Positions 16,945-19,491 of a DNA stretch of 19,491 nucleotides are shown piece after piece. Numbering within the stretch: the stretch's first letter is position 1; the number at the start of each line of letters is the position of its first letter. Where the stretch lies: positions 1 through 19,491 of the forward strand of contig CAYVUV010000367.1 of NCBI GenBank assembly GCA_964455095.1. Reading direction: 5' to 3'. The position numbers were made by a program, and so were the translations under genes. The notes under the pieces are model-generated. The model was given only the letters and a program-made list of their open reading frames with translations. It was not told the DNA's origin and did not search any database. The stretch is from CAYVUV01 sp964455095. GTDB lineage: Bacteria; Desulfobacterota; Binatia; HRBIN30; CADEER01.

Positions 16945-17834
16945 AGCCCCGGCCGCGGCCAGTCGAGGGCCACCAGCTGACCCGTGCCCGAGCACGTGAT
17001 GTACGCCGTGCGCAGGTCGGGCCCGCCAAAGCAGATGTTGGTGGTGAGGGGATCGCCGGTCGGCACGTGCTCGAGCACCTCCCCGTGCGGCGCGATCACG
17101 GTGATGCCGCCGTTGGCCAGCGTCGCGATGCACACGTTTCCCGCACTGTCGACCGCCAGCGAGTCGAAGAGCTGGAATCCGGCAAGGCCGCAAAGCAGCC
17201 CACCGCCGCCGGGCCCGAACCCCATCGTCGTCGCGAGCTCGCCGGGACCGAGCACGTCCCAGCTCCAGGCGCGACCCGTGAACGTTTCCGCCACGTAGAG
17301 CTTCGCGCCGTCGGGCGAAAGCCCGACGCCGTTCGGCGCTTCGAGCGGAAAGACGACCTCCTTGATGAGCGACCCGTCGGCACGGGCATAGAACAGACCC
17401 GTCCGGTCCCGATCGCGCTCGCGCAGCTTGCCGTGGTCGGTGAACCAGAAGCCACCGTGGCGGTCGAAGACCAGATCGTTCGGCCCGCGCAGCGGCCGCC
17501 CGTCACACGCGGTGTAGAGATCGGCGACCTTCCCCGTCTGCAGATCGACGCGCTGGATCCGGCCGCCAATGTAGTCGCTCGGCTGGTTCCCAGGCACGAC
17601 GATGCCGCCGAAGTCGTGCCATTCGAAGCCGCCGTTGTTGCAGACGTAGCAGGCACCGTCGGGTCCGATCGCCGCACCGTTGGGGCCGCCACCGCATTCG
17701 GCGACCACGGTGATGCGCCCGTCGGGCCCGACGCGCGAAAGCGTTCCGCGGCGGATCTCGACCAGCAGCACGCTGCCGTCGGGCATGGCGATGGGTCCTT
17801 CGGGAAACTGCAGGCCGGTTGCGATCGTGCGCAT
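16929..17834 (-). CDS. SMP-30/gluconolactonase/LRE family six-bladed beta-propeller hydrolase
   Basis: 301 residues, the normal family length. The ATG at 17834 is preceded by GGAGG at a short 4-base spacing. The four residues that in SMP-30-type lactonases hold the divalent metal and contact substrate are all present: E12 in QFPEGP, N119 in RGPNDLVF, N168 in APNGVGLSPDG and D224 in LFDSLAVD. Blade-like repeats (PDGSVLLVEI, PDGACYVCNN, HGGFWFTD, DGAKLYVAET, SAGNVCIATL) run through the sequence. Members hydrolyse sugar lactones or other small esters and lactones, usually in the cytoplasm. No signal peptide is seen. The protein ends CSGTGQLVALDWPRPG, as many LRE-family proteins do. It lies 215 bp downstream of the P450 gene on the same strand and upstream of the surface-protein gene, so co-expression with the P450 is possible but not shown. 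No adjacent sugar dehydrogenase supports a specific gluconate role. Confidence 0.9.
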   Translation of the reverse strand: MRTIATGLQFPEGPIAMPDGSVLLVEIRRGTLSRVGPDGRITVVAECGGGPNGAAIGPDGACYVCNNGGFEWHDFGGIVVPGNQPSDYIGGRIQRVDLQTGKVADLYTACDGRPLRGPNDLVFDRHGGFWFTDHGKLRERDRDRTGLFYARADGSLIKEVVFPLEAPNGVGLSPDGAKLYVAETFTGRAWSWDVLGPGELATTMGFGPGGGGLLCGLAGFQLFDSLAVDSAGNVCIATLANGGITVIAPHGEVLEHVPTGDPLTTNICFGGPDLRTAYITCSGTGQLVALDWPRPGLRLAH

Positions 17835-18049
17835 GCGGCCTCCATAGCAAGACAGCGCCGCGCCGACGAGACTTGCGTACGCCTCCTCTTCCGCTTGAAG
17901 TACCGGCAGATGGAGTCAGCCGTCAGAAAGACGGAGCTCGATGCTCGATACGTTAGCCACGAGCGAGCCGACGCAGGTTCCGAGCCGTAGCGCTTCCTGT
18001 GCCGCTGTCCGAGTCCGTCGGCGAAACATCCGCTCCCCCAGGTGTGTTC

Positions 18050-19339
18050 TCACTTCTCCCGGACGACGACTGGCAGCGACACTAAGACGGGAGACCCGGC
18101 GGCACTTTCCCACTCGATTTCATCGATGCCAACAGCCAGTTCCACTGTGGGGATCATGGTCGCGGAGGTGGCGAGTGCGATCTCCAGGGTGAGCCTCGCG
18201 AGACTCGCCCCAAGACAAAAGTGGTCGCCGGCGCCAAACGTGAAGTGACGGCTTCGGGTCCGGCTGATGTCGAAGACATGTGGGTGTGTAACGTGGGCGG
18301 GATCACGGTTCGAGGCCGGTCCGCCCGCGAACACCACGGTGCCGGCAGCAATCGGACATCCTCGGATCTCGGTCGCCGCTGTCGCCATGCGGCCCACGCC
18401 ACTCCCGGACACGAATCGCAAGCTCTCCTCCGCCGCCGTGCGCGCGAGCGTTGAATCTGCGACGAGCCGATCCCACTGGTCGCGGAACCGCATCATAGTG
18501 AACATCGCGTTGACGATCGCACCTCTAAGCAGATCGTGACCGCCGAACAGCAGGTTCACGATCATTGCCCGCACCTCGCCCAGGGTGAGACGGCCTTCGT
18601 CGGCGGAGCGGAGGAGGTCCGTCACCAGATCGTCCCCCGGATGCCGGCGCCTCGCCGCGATGAGATCGTCGGCAAATGCCCCGAGGGTGGCAACGCCGCG
18701 CTCGGCGCGCTCTACCGCCTCCGGAGTCATCGGGAAGAACGCATGAAAGACCGCGATGGTCGCGTCGCCCAATAGCGGTACGTGATCGACAGGTGCCCCG
18801 AGCCGGATCAGCGCCGCCGACAGGGCCAAGGGATCCGCGTACTCTGTGAAGAGATCTCCGTGTCCGCGGATCCGGAGCGGTTCGAGTCTTTCCCGCGCGC
18901 ACGCTTCGATGGCCGGACGGCACGACTCGACCGCTTTCGGCATGAACCAAGCTTGAACCGGCGCGCGCAGTCGCTGATGCTCCGTTCCGTCTGCGGAAAA
19001 CATCAGACTCGAAAAGACCTCATGTAGGGGCCCGGCATCGATCCCTGAGGCCAGAATCCCCGCGAGGCCCATTGCCCCTAGCGCCGGATTCCTGCACGCG
19101 GCTTCCGCGTCGTCGTACCGACCGAAGAGAAGGGCACCGAGAGGATGTTTGACGATCTCGTCGCTCCCATGGACTACGCGGGATACGAGCTCGAAGAAGT
19201 CGTACGGCTTGGGCGGGCGCTCGGGATCTAGATTGATGCCTTGCGCAGCCAGGATAGCTCTTTTCTCTGGCTCAAGCAGGTTCAGGATTGGATCGAAGTG
19301 CTTCAGCTCTCGGATCTTCACAGGCACGGTCAGCTCCAT
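18050..19339 (-). CDS. Bacterial cytochrome P450 lacking the conserved I-helix threonine
   Basis: 429 residues, soluble bacterial size. Heme-binding loop FTFGAGDHFCLGASLAR is intact, with the thiolate ligand at C375. The K-helix ExxR is E305-S-L-R308 in EESLRF. The C-helix region DGTEHQRLRAPVQAWF carries the family His/Arg contacts. The I-helix reads FGGHDLLRGAI (G266-L271): the acid D269 is kept but the usual oxygen-activating threonine is L270. A missing threonine is known in some P450s (EryF has Ala and uses a substrate hydroxyl), so this need not be a dead enzyme. ATG 19339 directly abuts GGAGG. A GTG four codons in (19327) sits six bases after another GGAG and could be the real start. 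No ferredoxin or reductase gene is adjacent, so redox partners must come from elsewhere. The substrate is unknown; the nearest same-strand neighbour is the SMP-30-type hydrolase. Confidence 0.93.
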   Translation of the reverse strand: MELTVPVKIRELKHFDPILNLLEPEKRAILAAQGINLDPERPPKPYDFFELVSRVVHGSDEIVKHPLGALLFGRYDDAEAACRNPALGAMGLAGILASGIDAGPLHEVFSSLMFSADGTEHQRLRAPVQAWFMPKAVESCRPAIEACARERLEPLRIRGHGDLFTEYADPLALSAALIRLGAPVDHVPLLGDATIAVFHAFFPMTPEAVERAERGVATLGAFADDLIAARRRHPGDDLVTDLLRSADEGRLTLGEVRAMIVNLLFGGHDLLRGAIVNAMFTMMRFRDQWDRLVADSTLARTAAEESLRFVSGSGVGRMATAATEIRGCPIAAGTVVFAGGPASNRDPAHVTHPHVFDISRTRSRHFTFGAGDHFCLGASLARLTLEIALATSATMIPTVELAVGIDEIEWESAAGSPVLVSLPVVVREK

Positions 19340-19491
19340 CCTCCGTCGGAAGCGCCGCCTGAATCCACGCGCGTAGCAGGAGCAACTAGCCCAAGGCAGG
19401 ACACGCCAACGACTCGCGGCCCGACCAGTGCCGATCCCTTAGCACAGGGACACGGACGCGAAAAAGGCTTTGCTTGGGCATTGAGCTGCTA

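Noticed and set aside
17835..18049. Small protein or terminator between the P450 and SMP-30 genes
   Set aside because: A short open frame (17916-18113, minus) overlaps the P450 end and has no family resemblance. A five-pair hairpin CCGTC-AGAAA-GACGG at 17920-17934 has no T tract.
19340..19491. Promoter or start of another gene at the right edge
   Set aside because: No supported frame and no convincing -35/-10 pair was found; only a GGAGG adjoining the P450 start is visible.

Overview
This is a high-GC bacterial window. It is almost certainly from a Gram-negative soil, freshwater or wastewater lineage: it has a very large multi-GAF hybrid kinase, a secreted choice-of-anchor protein with a Thr-Pro linker, a WS/DGAT-type acyltransferase and a bacterial P450. 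The style (TP-rich linkers before a DxDGDG segment, GGGGACGTTC-type dispersed repeats) recalls deltaproteobacterial-like or Candidatus Binatota genomes. That placement is an impression, not something the sequence proves.

Layout. Positions 1-7389 (minus strand) hold a signalling operon: a 2170-residue soluble hybrid histidine kinase with about nine GAF domains, a HisKA/HATPase core, two receivers and an Hpt domain. It overlaps by 4 bp (ATGA) a receiver-cyclase gene that runs off the left edge. All phosphorelay residues are visible, so the simplest reading is GAF sensing -> kinase -> internal receiver -> Hpt -> receiver of the cyclase -> cyclic nucleotide. Divergently, 7528-8454 (plus) encodes a TauD/TfdA-type Fe(II)/2-oxoglutarate dioxygenase.

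Positions 8455-11202 hold a stand-alone GIY-YIG nuclease-like gene (GTG start) and a WS/DGAT family O-acyltransferase, both on plus. The block is bordered on each side by related, same-orientation, imperfectly palindromic intergenic repeats (about 8459-8541 and 11069-11193). These look like REP/MITE-type dispersed elements.

Positions 11203-16749 (minus) encode a secreted 1848-residue surface protein: signal peptide, Gly-rich beta-helix with a choice-of-anchor Q ending, two Calx-beta domains, a second Gly-rich choice-of-anchor Q unit, a Thr-Pro linker, a DxDGDG segment, a choice-of-anchor U-like domain and a C-terminal sorting-type helix. Upstream of it, also on minus, lie an SMP-30/gluconolactonase family enzyme (16929-17834) and a cytochrome P450 (18050-19339). 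The P450 has an intact heme site but no I-helix threonine.

The gaps are short. 7390-7527 is the divergent promoter region. 8542-8634, 17835-18049 and 19340-19491 show nothing convincing. 16750-16928 holds a possible terminator and candidate -35 boxes. No tRNA, rRNA, CRISPR array or transposase gene was seen.
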